Source of the DNA: Epiperipatus broadwayi
Lineage: Eukaryota > Onychophora > Udeonychophora > Euonychophora > Peripatidae
DNA length: 64,000 nt
Reading direction: 5' to 3'
Assembly: GCA_028023455.1 (NCBI GenBank)
Contig: JAQFVV010012535.1
Span: 866,001-930,000 of the forward strand
A model generated the notes under the pieces. It was not told the DNA's origin. It saw only the letters and a list, made by a program, of their open reading frames with translations, and did no database searches. Positions 12,464 through 24,100 of this stretch are shown here, one piece after another. The position numbers and the translations under genes were made by a program. Position 1 is the first letter of the stretch. Every line of letters starts with the position of its first letter.

Positions 12464-13768
12464 CTATTTTTACTATGACTTTATTCTTGTTATTTAGTTT
12501 TAAAAATAAATTATTACTCTGTATAATCATTCTTCAATAAATAATTATGTGAACTACCTTGATTTACAGCATACTAACAAACTAAGCTACTTACTAATTA
12601 TTACATTAAACTTCAAATATAATGTATGCATTAGTGTGTTGTTATGAAATTACTTTTGTAAAAATTATGACTACTTGCATTCATTAAATACGATTCAGTC
12701 TATTACTTTTACTTGTAAATAAAAATATGCATTATAAGTATGTCTTTTTTTAAAAAAAATCTTAATAATTAACTAATATCATTATAAATCCTTTTAAATT
12801 ATCAACTATTTATTTTATAAAAAAAAAAAAATATATCATTTTTAAATATAAAAGTTTTATGATTCTTTCACTGATGAAATTATGTTCTTATAATATTTAC
12901 ACTTATTTTACTTTAAGCAACATAACTTATCTTATCCACTTTAACAAAAATTCTTTACCTCCAAACTTATTTATTATTTCCATTTTTAAAACTACCCACC
13001 TTCACAATGTAATCCAATAAATTTCAATAACACATAAACTAGTAGGCATATGGGATAAACTATAACTTCAACTTAATAACACCTTTATCAACTAACCATC
13101 ATGGGCACAGTGTACACGAAATGAGGTATAACTTATTTGTTTAATAACCTCTACTACCAAATATAATGTCCAGGCTATTTATTCAGCACTATGGCACATT
13201 AAACTTTAACACATAGAAAATAAACACTGCCATGAATATATACAAGATATAGGGCTATGTTATCTATACTTGTATAATCATCAATATAGTATATTCTTCC
13301 CATATAAATAAACCCTACATACAATATTATCCTGGTTTTATATAACCTAATACTAAGATATTAGCATTTAAAATTCATCATTTTACATCGCTAAACTCAT
13401 ATTCTCATATTCTCATTTCTATAATAACAAATAAATTCATTTTTAAAATAACAGTCTAACTAACTAATAAGACAAGATTATTTCATTCTTTGATAGTTTT
13501 CGAACTTAAGCATAAACAACCAGCTTCAATATCATATTTTTAATACTTTAAATTACTCAAAATTAAAACATCTAGTTCAGTTATAACAGAATCATATACT
13601 TATATTTCCCTTATGTTTAAATATCTTTACGATATCAATAAACTTATGCATATTCTTAAATAACTAAAATAATAAATTACGTGTAGGTATCCTGTTTTAT
13701 ATACGCATCTATACATCCACACAAAATAATAAAATACATTATAAAATCATAAATATTTTCATTATTAC

Positions 13769-14522
13769 TGTTGTATTTTGTAAAAATTGAATGCAAGTTT
13801 GTGCACTCCAGAAAAACTAATATTTATTCGAGAGGTTGTTTTCAGATCGCGCACTGATAACTGAGGAATTTAATTAACGTAATGGCGGACGATAATTCCA
13901 AGAGATATTTGCTGATTGCAAATATTTCTGGATAAAAGATGTTACCTGATTGGACAATAATTAATTGCTGCAGTTATCAGAGAGCCATAGGAAGATGGTA
14001 TAACAACTACACAGAGCAGAGTAGTATAGAGCAGAGCAGTGTAAGCAGTTTTTGAGTAGGCAGTTATTAGAGGACAACTCCAGTAGAGAGCAGTATAGTG
14101 AGTAGCAGGCAGTATTGAAGTAGAGATATCTCGCGTCAGTGCTTGCGGTTAATGACCAATACCCAGTGGAAATGTAGTCCATGGGTGTAGCTGAAAAACC
14201 CACAGAGATGAGGAGACTGCAGCGGTGATATTGAGGGCATTTGTTGCCAGAGAATACAGAGTGTATTCAGAGCATTTGTTGCAGGGCATTTGTTTCCAGA
14301 GAATACAGAGTGTATTAAGAGCATTCGTTGCATGGCATTTGTTTCCAGAGAATACAGAGTGTATTCAGAGCATTCGTTGCAGAGCATCCGTTGCAAGAGA
14401 ACAGCGTGGGAATTGCGAATTACCCTCATTGAGAAAGAAGAGAAGTTAGACGTAGAAACTATACGTTCAGAATTATAGTGCGAGTATTCGTTATTGTGTG
14501 TACATAGTGTACTTTTCTAACA
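13769..14522 (+). repeat. LTR1 of the three-LTR element
   Basis: It starts TGTTGTATTTTGTAAAAATT, the same as LTR3 at 16054, and stays collinear with LTR3 to about 14410. It contains three 49-bp units at 14237-14390. Beyond about 14412 its U5 differs completely from LTR2 and LTR3. I place the end at CTAACA (14517-14522) by length; this boundary is uncertain. Confidence 0.7.
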
Positions 14523-14713
14523 CAGCTCGGCGGTAATCAGAACTTTGTATAAACTGTAAATTAGTGAACATCGAACTGTTTTGACAATTAAACTAACTAG
14601 TTCGCAAATTAACTTTTGTGTGCAATAATTGAAGAATCAATATACTGCTATCTGGTGCAGTCAAATTAGTTGAACCTAAAAACCACAGTGAATAACCAGC
14701 TTTTAATAAGAAA

Positions 14714-14830
14714 ATGTCAGTTTTCGGACAAAACTCTATTGGAGAGTTCGACGTGAAAAACGCGGCCGATTGGCCACTATACCTGTCACAAATAGAAAAT
14801 TTCAAGGTTACATCTGTTAATCGTAAAAAT
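14714..14830 (+). pseudogene. Truncated gag start of a gypsy-type element
   Basis: An ATG at 14714 opens MSVFGQNSIGEFDVKNAADW and continues PLYLSQIENFKVTSVN. The 'I-G-E-F-D ... D-W-x-x-Y-x-x-x-(I/L)-E' pattern is typical of the first residues of arthropod gypsy Gag proteins. About 40 codons are recognisable. The frame stays open to 14932 but the later residues no longer look like Gag and run into the purine tract before LTR2, so most of gag and all of pol have been deleted. Confidence 0.65.
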
Positions 14831-14910
14831 AAAGTTTTTCTCCAGTTTGGGAAAAGAAAAAATAAAGCACTGAGGAGTCACATCATGGGGTTTTCTGGAG
14901 TAAGAGGAGG

Positions 14911-15695
14911 TATTGTAATATATGCATTTTAAATTAAACGTACATACGAAAGTGTCTTATTCTAAAATATTATTTTATTGTTAAATCTTTAAATTTTGCT
15001 ACTAATAATTTAATCATAGACATTAGCTTGAAATGCAATCAATTGTAACAAACTAATTAAACAGATAACGAAGGAATTTAATTAGCAAAACCCAATTTAA
15101 TTAAATCCCATCTTAATTTATAAGAGTTACTTCAGAAAACAAAAGAAAGCAAACAGATAAAAGGGGGCCATTTTGAAAAGAACAACGACGCAGAGTAAGG
15201 CAATTATTAGCAGCCATATTTGGAGTACAACAGGAGTAGATGTCTAGTAGTTTTGAGTAGAGATATCTCATGTCAGTGCTTGCAGTAAATGACCAGCGCC
15301 CAGTGGAAATGTAGTCCACGGGTGTAGCTGGAAGAGCCCACAGAAATGGGGAGACTGCAGCAGAGTAGAGCATTCGTTGCAGAGTAGAGCATTAGTTGCA
15401 GAGTAGAGCATTAGTTGCAGAGCAGAGCATTCGTTGCAGGGCATTTGTTGCCAAAGAATACAGAGTGTATTCAGAGCATTCATTGCAAGGCATTTGTTGC
15501 CAGAGAATACAGAGTGTATTAAGAGCATTCGTTGCAGGGCATTTGTTGCCAGAGAATACAGAGTGTATTCAGAGCATTCGTTGCAGAGCATCTGTTGCAA
15601 GAGAACAGCATGGGAATTGAACAATAGCAAACTGTAGAAAGTCTTATTGTGTATATTTATTTTATGACCACACAGACATACTTGCAGATATAACA
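14911..15695 (+). repeat. LTR2 of the three-LTR element, with a foreign U3
   Basis: It is preceded by the purine tract aagaggagg and starts TATTGTAATATATGC where TGTTGTA is expected. The first 330 bp do not match LTR1 or LTR3. From about 15245 (ttgagtagagatatctc) onward it matches both. It carries four extra copies of a 19-bp unit (15361-15436) before three 49-bp units (15437-15590). Its last bases, gatataaca, match the end of LTR3 with one change. Confidence 0.65.
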
Positions 15696-15696
15696 T

Positions 15697-15714
15697 TGGC
15701 ACAGTTGCATTTGG
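15697..15714 (+). promoter_or_regulatory. Putative primer-binding site of the second internal region
   Basis: tggcacagttgcatttgg starts one base after the end of LTR2, where reverse transcription of an LTR element is primed by a tRNA 3' end. The TGG start fits a tRNA CCA end. I cannot say which tRNA would pair. Confidence 0.45.
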
Positions 15715-16053
15715 AACCTGGGAGTAGCGAATAAGTTTTGCATATAACAAGCTTAGCCGTAGAGGGAGAAAACAGGTAAAAATGGAAATCCCAGTTAGTA
15801 ACGTTAATAATGGAAGTGAATAGCAAGTCTATGTGATATAACAACACTGTAAGTTTGGAAATAAAATGCTTGCACAATCAACATTGGAAGCTGAGTTCCA
15901 CCATGCTTGCGCAGTCACCATTGAACGTAACTGGTGAAGAAGTTCGGCAACAATTTTGAATCGAACATTGCTGAGTGAAATAACAGGAAAGTAGGAATAG
16001 AAAACAAAAACATCAAGAAATTGCAACAAGAGTTTTTCTGGAGTGGGGGAAGG

Positions 16054-16829
16054 TGTTGTATTTTGTAAAAATTGAATGCAAGTTTGTGCACTCCAGAAAA
16101 ACTAATATTTATTCGAGAGGTTGTTTTCAGATCGTGCACTGATAACTGAGGAATTTAATTAACATAATGGTGGATGATAATTCCAAAAGATATTTGCTGA
16201 TTGCAAATATTTCTGGATAAAAGATGTTACCTGACTGAACAATAATTAATTGCTGCAGTTATCAGAGAGCCATAGAAAGACGGTATAACAACTACACAGA
16301 GCAGAGTAGTATAGAGCAGAGCAGTGTAAGCATTTTTTGAGAAGGCAGTTATTAGAGGACAACTCCAGTAGAGAGCAGTATAGTGAGTAGCAGGCAGTAT
16401 TGAAGTAGAGATATCTCGTATCAGTGCTTGTGGTTAATGACCAGTGCCCAGTGGAAATGTAGTCCATGGGTGTAGTTGAAAAACCCACAGAGATAGGGAG
16501 ACTGCAGCAGTGATATTGAGGGCATTTGTTGCCAGAGAATACAGAGTATATTCAGAGCATTTGTTGCAGGGCATTTGTTTCCAGAGAATACAGAGTGTAT
16601 TCAGAGCATTCATTGCAGGGCATTTGTTGCCAGAGAATACAGAGTGTATTAAGAGCATTCGTTGCAGGGCATTTGTTGCCAGAGAATACAGAGTGTATTC
16701 AGAGCATTCATTGCAGAGCATCCGTTGCAAGAGAACAGCGTGGGAATTGAACAATAGCGAACTGTAGAGATAAAGTCTTATTGTGTATATTTATTTTATG
16801 ATCACACAGACATACTTGCGGATATAAAA
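16054..16829 (+). repeat. LTR3 (3' LTR) of the three-LTR element
   Basis: It begins TGTTGTATTTTG after the polypurine tract gagtgggggaagg and ends gatataaaa immediately before the second ATTAC target duplication. It contains four 49-bp tandem units (about 16520-16715), one more than LTR1 and LTR2. Confidence 0.75.
16520..16715 (+). repeat. 49-bp minisatellite inside the LTR (4 units)
   Basis: The units start ggcatttgttgccagagaat at 16521, 16570, 16619 and 16668. Each holds the short near-palindrome aatacagagtgtatt. The same array has three units in LTR1 (14237-14390) and LTR2 (15437-15590). Confidence 0.85.
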
Positions 16830-19090
16830 ATTACCATAAGTAATTTTTATTGACAATTATTTAGTGATGTCTTTTGGATCATGATCTAAATAAACATTTT
16901 ATTATCGTTTATTCCATATTATCACACTTTAAAATATATTAAGTTTTTTTTCTTTATAATAAAAATCTAATTACTAAGTAAATAATTTAATGTTTTATAT
17001 TTTTACACTATATCTATACTATGAATAAATATTACTATAATGTTTTTAGTAAAAAATAATTTTAAACCATATTTACGATAACTTTATTAGAATTTCTTGC
17101 GATGAAATGTTCTTTTCTTGATAATAAGTTCATTACAGGAAGCGTCTTTTCTCCTGGTAAAAAACATTAATAACACACTTTTGACATCAATAATCATGCA
17201 TGCTCTACTTCTTAACATTGCAATATATAATCCAAAATGACGGGTCAAGTTAAATACGATACGTTTATTTTTATTCTACAAGATTTAAACTAATATAATT
17301 AATACTTTTCTTATCTCCAAAAACTTTAAGATACATAAGCATTTATTGTTAAGTAAATATCTAATTTAAATATTCTTAATACTTTCATCAAGATAATTTT
17401 TCAAATTTTTGTAACTTTTTATATTTACTGAGGTTCAATATCTTCTGATACAAACAATAGACTTTCTCCAATGTCCACTAATAATTTAAATTATTTTCCC
17501 AAATAAATTCAGAAACTTTCTGTATGTCCAGCATACTTTAATGACTAACTTGGAATATTTTTTAAATATGATATAAGTCATATTTGCAAAATGATCTTAA
17601 TTTTTATATTTTCTAGGAAACTTTCAGTTTTAAAATATTTCCAATATTTCTTCAGAAAGAAATATCTCAACGTTCTAAAATAATTGTTTGGTCAAATTTA
17701 AAAGTTTTTTTCTTTTAAAATCATTTTTCCATTGTATATTAAATAAATTTCCTTCATAAAATATATTATATCATTTCACTTTATATCTTTTAATGAATTT
17801 TTTTATATTTTCTCCATGACGTTCTTTTATGAAATTTAGTCATAAATTAATATGACCTATCAATACAGGCAAAATTATATGCTCTATATGATAATAACAC
17901 TTAAAGATTTCCATCAATCCTTTTATACTTAGTAATGACTTCTTCATGTTTAAGTTAATGACAAATTGAACAAAGCAGATTGGCAAAGTAAGGAATTATT
18001 TAATTTTTTAGCAACACCACATTTCTATACCCCACGATCTTATAATAATAGACTACTGTACTTTTATAAAATTGAAATTAAATAAAATTGATTATTACAC
18101 TACTAACTACTTTACTGAAATTGTAGAAATACTAACGATGTTATAATAGTACATCGGTAGCATGAAAAAAATAGTTTAATAATCATCTGCCAAAATCTAA
18201 ACAGCTCTTAAATACTCCAGCTGATTCCACTTCTGATTGGTCTGTTAAAAAATTCTTACCTCAAATTACCAGGGACCATGGGCTGGTTAAAAGTTAAAGT
18301 TAATAATAATTTACTAAATATTTTTTTTTATATTATTCAATTCTTAATTAATTTTCACGTTTTATTTACACTTCCTAAATACTTTAAAATAACTTTTAAA
18401 AATCACATTTCAATATTTATTACCATTTCTACTTTTATTTTAAACCTAACGTATTTATTTTCAACAAAAAAACATAAATCTGATTTTATTTATTATATTC
18501 ACTTTAAAAATCCAATTTAACATTTATAACAGATAATATTATTTTATTTTCAAACACACGTGTGTATCACATGATTTACAAAATTAAATAGGACTCTATT
18601 AATTTAAATAAAATTAAAAGAAATAATTTAATTTATAAAATATTACATAATCACTATTATAGCACAATTTTAAAATAATTATTGTAATATTATAAAATCG
18701 AATATACACTTTAATCACTACATTATCACTTTTAATTTAAAGATTTTAAAATGTAACTACTAAGTACAATTATTATTATTAAATAATCTATTAATTTAAC
18801 TTTAAAGCATTACTTTTAAAATTTACCCTAATTATTTATTTATACGACTTATTAAATTAGTACCTATTATGGCCAGTTCTCCGACCATACAATCTTATAA
18901 TGATTTTTAGTTAACTGTTTTTCACCAATATCAACTTAATATTATACATCAATTATTTTACTTGCCTTAACTAAATTATTCAAAGATTATTAACACATAA
19001 CATACATCATCCCTTACTTAACTTTAAAATTTAAAATTTTCCAGTAAATTATTAGAAATAATCCATTCTAACCTAATCAAAAGGGTACAA

Positions 19091-19115
19091 TATATATATA
19101 TATATATATATATAT
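19091..19115. repeat. (TA)n at the inner end of the left arm
   Basis: The TA run directly adjoins the gggtacaa terminal motif of the left arm. Confidence 0.85.
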
Positions 19116-19789
19116 GCATGCTATATTTAGCTTGCTTTAAGATTAGCTATAGCTAATATTTATTTGTATAGTTTAATATTGGTGTTTTAAATTTTATATG
19201 ACTACATCTTTTTGTTTTTATTATATGATTATTAAAATTGACAGATGAGGTTTAAGTTTATAAGAACAAAAAACTGAAATAATTTCCAAATGATAAGACA
19301 AAATAAGTAATTTATTTCTTAACACAATTTCAAAACATTTAATAATTATAAAATAAAACTTTTGAAAATGTTATAAAATATACCTTCCAAATTGATCATT
19401 CTCAAAAACTCAAATAGAACTTGGAATTTATTAATGCCACCAACATATTGCAATGAAACACACTAAAAAAAGACAATTTAAAATTTTATTGCTGATATAA
19501 AAGGAGTTATTAATGTAGATCAAAATATTGTGGTAGTTCTATATAAATTGAATACTTATATACGAGTCAAGCTAAAGTATAGGTGCCTTGTTCTGCACTT
19601 TTTCGTTTATAGATTGAGTTCTTCTAACACATATAAAGCTTGCTGGGGTTTTTCATTAACTTCCACAATGTTAATTTAATTAGATCAATAGCAAAAAGGC
19701 AAATTGCTAGCTTTGGACTATGAAAGAAATGTCAAAAAATAAACCCTATCAATGTTCAAAATAAAAAATGGCACAATATTTATTTATGG

Positions 19790-21140
19790 TACTTATATAT
19801 TAGACCTGCTAGAACTTTTCACATTCCTATTAGTCCACTGATAATTTTCTAATCTTGCAATGTCATAAAATAACGTATATACCAGAACTTCTGACAAACT
19901 TAAGTGATAAATTTGTCAAATTGGATGTTTTTTTTTCATGTGTCATAGCATTGGCCGGGAAGTGAACCCACAACCTGGGCAACTGCTTGTAAGGCAGTCG
20001 CGCTGACCTCTCGACCACCAATGCTTCATGTTTACAAGTTTCAATGGATCATGTTTACAAGTTATTTCAGACATTTTCACAAAATTTAAAAAAGTTATCA
20101 GCAAATTTTTTGTATGTGAAAAGGTGTAGCAGCTCTAATACATAACACTAATTGCACCAGACTAAATCTGAAAAAGTACATTTTTACCAATATGAACACT
20201 ATAAATTTGTGCATAAAAATGATAAAAAGCATTACAATGCTAAATAAAAATGACACTTCATGATGTTAAAGCCACCCTCCCTGCATAAGGTCTAGCATTC
20301 TGCCATTGCACAACCTGCAATAAAAATACTATGCATATTAACTCTGGCATGAAATTACAAAACAGGCAGTAAGCAAAATAAAAAAATTTAAAAAAGTATC
20401 ACATCTAGCCTATCACTTAAATAAGGAGATTAACTAAAAATAATAATAAGTATATTAACTGCAAAATGGACATTAAAACAAAAAAAAGAAAAAAATACTA
20501 CATCTATTAACTATGGCAAAAAAGTAAAACAGATAAAAAAAACAACTTAAGTCTAGATCAGATTTTAAAAAATGGAGAGTTAAAGAACATGTTTATATGA
20601 TGCAATGGTTGCACAGGATTTTGATCGAGAAATATCTAAGTACATTTATTTTATTAAAAAAAATAGTAAACTTTTATCAAAACATAAAAAAAACAAATTC
20701 AACTTTTATTAAAATGGAATCAATGAGGTGGACATAATTTCTTTAATATAATCCAGAATGCAAATGAAAGTGTCATTTTCTTTGTGCCCATTTTGTAATT
20801 CATGCCAGAGTTAATATAGTAGCATTTTTTAATTCTTAACTAAAATTTGAGAATTTCTGGCCATTATTGAGATGGCAGAAAGCCATGCCTTATGGGGGGA
20901 GGTGTATGTGATAGCATGAAGTGCTGTTTTTTTAAAAACTCACAACTACCTGTTTTTATTTAGTATCTTGATGTTTTTATTATTTTTCTATATAAATTTA
21001 TCACTAAATTTATAAAAAGTTCTGGTGTTCACATTATTTGATGAGATTACAGAGTTTATTTAACCAGATTGCAAGGTTAGAAATTTATGGCCAGATACAC
21101 ACAGATGTGAAAAGGTATAGCAGATTTAATATGTAAATAC
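19790..21140. repeat. Palindromic centre of the giant inverted repeat
   Basis: Left half 19790-20370 pairs with right half 21140-20740 in reverse. Examples: ttagacctgctagaactttt (19801) with the complement of 21100-21130, ccagaactt...agtgataaatt (19882-19913) with 20997-21030, and attaactctggcatgaaatt (20338-20357) with aattcatgccagagttaat (20797-20815). Further out, aataaaccct at 19739 pairs with agggtttatt at 21312. The symmetry point, near 20.5 kb, agrees with that of the two outer arms. A SINE (19929-20024) interrupts the left half. Confidence 0.65.
19929..20024 (-). mobile_element. tRNA-derived SINE (copy 1)
   Basis: On the minus strand this reads gcattggtggtcgagaggtc, then gactgccttacaagcagtt (a 5-bp anticodon stem with a 7-base loop), then gggttcacttcccggccaatgc, then tatgacacatg and poly-A. 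Pol III box A (tggtcgagagg) and box B (ggttcactt) are present and the acceptor ends pair (gcattgg/ccaatgc). The trailing body of about 10 bases plus poly-A is shared with the copies at 30084 and 46552, so this is a SINE and not a tRNA gene. Confidence 0.8.
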
Positions 21141-24100
21141 CTTATTTATTTTTAATGAATAGTTTACTGCTCATAAGTTCATAAGAAGTTTGAATACCAA
21201 AAACATTTGGAGCTACAACCCAAAACATTTGAAGCTATTGTCCACCAGATTTTGAAATCAAGTGCCCAACAATTTGCCAGTGAACTAACCCACACAGGGC
21301 AAAATAATTGAAGGGTTTATTGCCTTAGAGTTTATAAGAAAATGTGATCTGTGGATATTGAGCTCCACAGTCTGCGACTTTACATGTGCAATAAATCATG
21401 AAAAACAAAAAAATAATTGAATGGTCTGTTATTTGAGATTTATGCCAAGTTTGAGCACTACAAACAATACCCAAAATCGTAATTCATAAACTTTGAGATC
21501 ATTATAAATCAAAAGGCTTTGGCTACATTAAAGTTTGTATAAAATCATGGATCCAGCAGACATTGATTTCTCTTGAAATCTGGATTTTGCAGTTGATACT
21601 GTTTAATATTTCTGATAACATTTCAACTACTCATGAAAATAGTCTAACAACATTAAAAAAGGGGGTGTTGTACTAGTTTTTTAACTGTTTTAAGAAAACA
21701 TCAGGGGATTTTAACAATCTATCAAAATATATGGTGTTATATGTGAGCTAATATTTTGATATATATATTGTATCCTTCTCATTAAAGCAGAAAGTACTTA
21801 AAAGCTAATTTTTTAAAAAACAAATTTAAATTAAGATAAATATAAGTTCTATCATTGTCATAATAATGTTTATAAGGACTTTAAATTTGTTGATATGAAT
21901 TTATAAGTAGTTAAAGAATATATAAAAGCTATTTAAAATGTAAAAAATAAGCATAGTAAATTAATATTGTATGGTAGGAATAAATGGTCATAGTTACAAG
22001 TTAAAATGTATTGACAATTTTGTTAAACAAGCATTAAAAAACTATTAATTTTTAATATAGTGTTTAAAATTCAAATAAGCTATTAAATTTGTCTTTTAAA
22101 TTATGTTTAAAATTACATAAAATTATTTATTAAAGTTTTAATTTTTATAATGTATTATATGTTTTGGTTTTAGTAATGTTATAAAATGTCAAAATTTATA
22201 ATTTCAAATTTTTATTATTGCATTTAATATTGTTTTCTTTAATATAATATTTTTTGCAATTAAATATTTATTTAGTTGATTTCAGACAGTAAATTCAAAA
22301 ATTACTACATTTGTCTGGAATAAACATGTCACATGATTGATACATGTGTGATGCATGCAAAGTTTTTAAGAGAAAGTTTTTAATTATTTTATAAAATTGT
22401 TACAAAAATTGAGGCATTTGTACATGATAATAATAAATGCAGAATATTGTTTAATTGGTTTTAAAGATATTTTAAATTACTAAAGATAAACTAAAAATAG
22501 ATATTTTTTATTAAATGTTTGTTAAGTTAATAAAGAATTATTGAAATATGTTATTTTAAAATGTTTGGTTAGTTTAAAGATAATTATAAAATTAATTGAG
22601 AATGAAATATTTCTTATAATATTAAATAAAAATGATAACCCATAATTTATTTTTTGATTTTTAAAAAGGCATAATTGACAAATATGTAAATGAAGTTACA
22701 ATTATGGGATGAATCAACCAATCAGAATTTGTTTTTGAAGCGGGCATAAAAACTGTGTGTAATTAAAAATTATTGTGAGTCTGATAAGTAGTCTGAAAAA
22801 ATTCTGATAGTTAATCTTATGGTTAGTCTTATTTTTTAAAATTATTATTTTGAAGTAATAGTCAAGTATTTTTTAAAATTCTAATATAATATTCTTTATA
22901 AAAGTAAAGAAAAATTAAATTGATATTATTATAATTAAATATGTGCAAGTAACTTAAAAAAATTCTTGCCAGCCACTATTTAGAAACTTAATTGGAATTT
23001 ACTAATAAATCATGGAACAGAAACTTATTGTTATTAGGAGAAGATTTGAGAGAAAAGACCATTATTGAAGCACAATTTTATCCAGTGCTATATAAAACTT
23101 TATCTGTTAGTTTTTGCAGAATATTTCGAAATTGCAAAAAGCCATTGTTTAGAAGTAGATGCTATATAATGGAAATATCTGTAATTATAAATTTTAAGAC
23201 TTTTGAAAAATATAATTCAAGGAAAAACTATCAGAAAAGTTTAAAGTATAAGTTATCTGTTAATTTTATGAGATATTTGAGATGAAGATATAAAATATAT
23301 CTACTCTCTATTAAATCTTTTAATATTTTTATTGACATTATTTTTTAAAAAGAGTAGGCGATATTTTAAAAGGAAGAAAAAATATCTATTACAAAGGACA
23401 TATATAGAATAAGCGAATATTGGAGTATATTTAAAACCTGCTGTCTTAATTACTATAATTATTTTCTTAAAAAAAAGAAAAATGGATAATAAAATATACA
23501 ATATTGTTATATTAGAAATAAGTAACTTTTGTAATAAAACCTGGATTCGTCTATTTATTTATACATATCTTATTGAAACATATATGTTGGAAAAGGAGAT
23601 ATGTCTATTTTATCCTATGATAATGCGCTATTGAATCTGACCACAAGTAATGTGTGGGTTCCCGTATAAAAATGAAACATACATGATACATATGTATGTA
23701 TGAAAGAAATAACTTACCTTTTTTTAAAAATGGATCTGAAATAACTATTGGATAAATAATGATCATTCTTAAAAGATCTACAGAAAAAAGACTGTATTTT
23801 ATATCTTTATCAATTAGATTGACATTATTTCCCAAGATTTCTGCAGATACCAAAAGTTGACTTAACATTTTTATTTATTGTGTTGTTGCAGGAGAGCTAG
23901 AAGGAAAAAACTTTCAACAGTGTTCAGTGCATATCAACCACAGCTTTTTTAACTTATTATACAGGTTATTTATGAAGAGGAATAGTAACTATAAGTTTTA
24001 TTATTATTATTTGAAATATACTAACAATTAGAATTTAATTTAATTATAAGATGTAGGAAAGGGTTTTTTTTTTTTATATATTTTTGAATCCTAACAATAT

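Larger units (their letters stand above)
13769..16829 (+). mobile_element. Non-autonomous LTR retrotransposon with three LTRs and two internal regions
   Basis: The whole unit is flanked by the 5-bp direct repeat ATTAC (13764-13768 and 16830-16834), the target duplication expected for Ty3/gypsy integration. Order: LTR1 (13769 to about 14522), leader plus a short gag start (14714-14830), purine tract (14902-14910), LTR2 (14911-15695), a 358-bp internal region starting with a PBS-like tggcacagttgc at 15697, purine tract (about 16040-16053), LTR3 (16054-16829). No protease, RT or integrase remains. LTR1 and LTR3 share the U3 half, while LTR2 and LTR3 share the U5 half. It is inserted in the left arm of the giant inverted repeat, so it is younger than that structure. 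Confidence 0.8.
11279..19092 (+). repeat. Left arm of a giant diverged inverted repeat, with terminal GTACCCT motifs
   Basis: This segment begins ttgtaccctcactt (11279) and ends aaaagggtacaa (about 19079-19090), so its own ends are inverted relative to each other and lie in TA runs. It aligns by eye, in reverse orientation and in the same order, with 27041-21769. Matching blocks include 11520-11770 with 26530-26780, 13180-13290 with 24800-24930, 18215-18240 with about 22720, and 18550-18575 with about 22340. After removing the LTR element at 13764-16834 the arm is about 4.75 kb, close to the other arm after removing its ATT arrays and LINE tail (about 4.9 kb). No coding capacity is seen. It could be an old non-autonomous DNA transposon or half of an inverted duplication. 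Confidence 0.6.

Noticed and set aside
14136-16767. Many overlapping frames on both strands over the 49-bp arrays
   Set aside because: They follow the minisatellite periodicity inside LTRs and have no independent support.
19929-20024. A functional tRNA gene (anticodon loop cttacaa would give TAC, Val)
   Set aside because: It shares a non-tRNA 3' extension plus poly-A with two dispersed copies and its arms are imperfect, so it is a SINE.
22992-23285. 97-codon plus-strand frame
   Set aside because: No motif, AT-biased composition, and not preserved in the other arm of the inverted repeat.
23605-23868. Minus-strand 87-codon frame with an acceptor-like ttttttccttctag upstream and a GTAAGT donor-like site, resembling an exon
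   Set aside because: It lies in the right arm of the giant inverted repeat, and the matching place in the left arm (about 17130-17200) lacks the ATG and the frame, so it is not conserved as coding.
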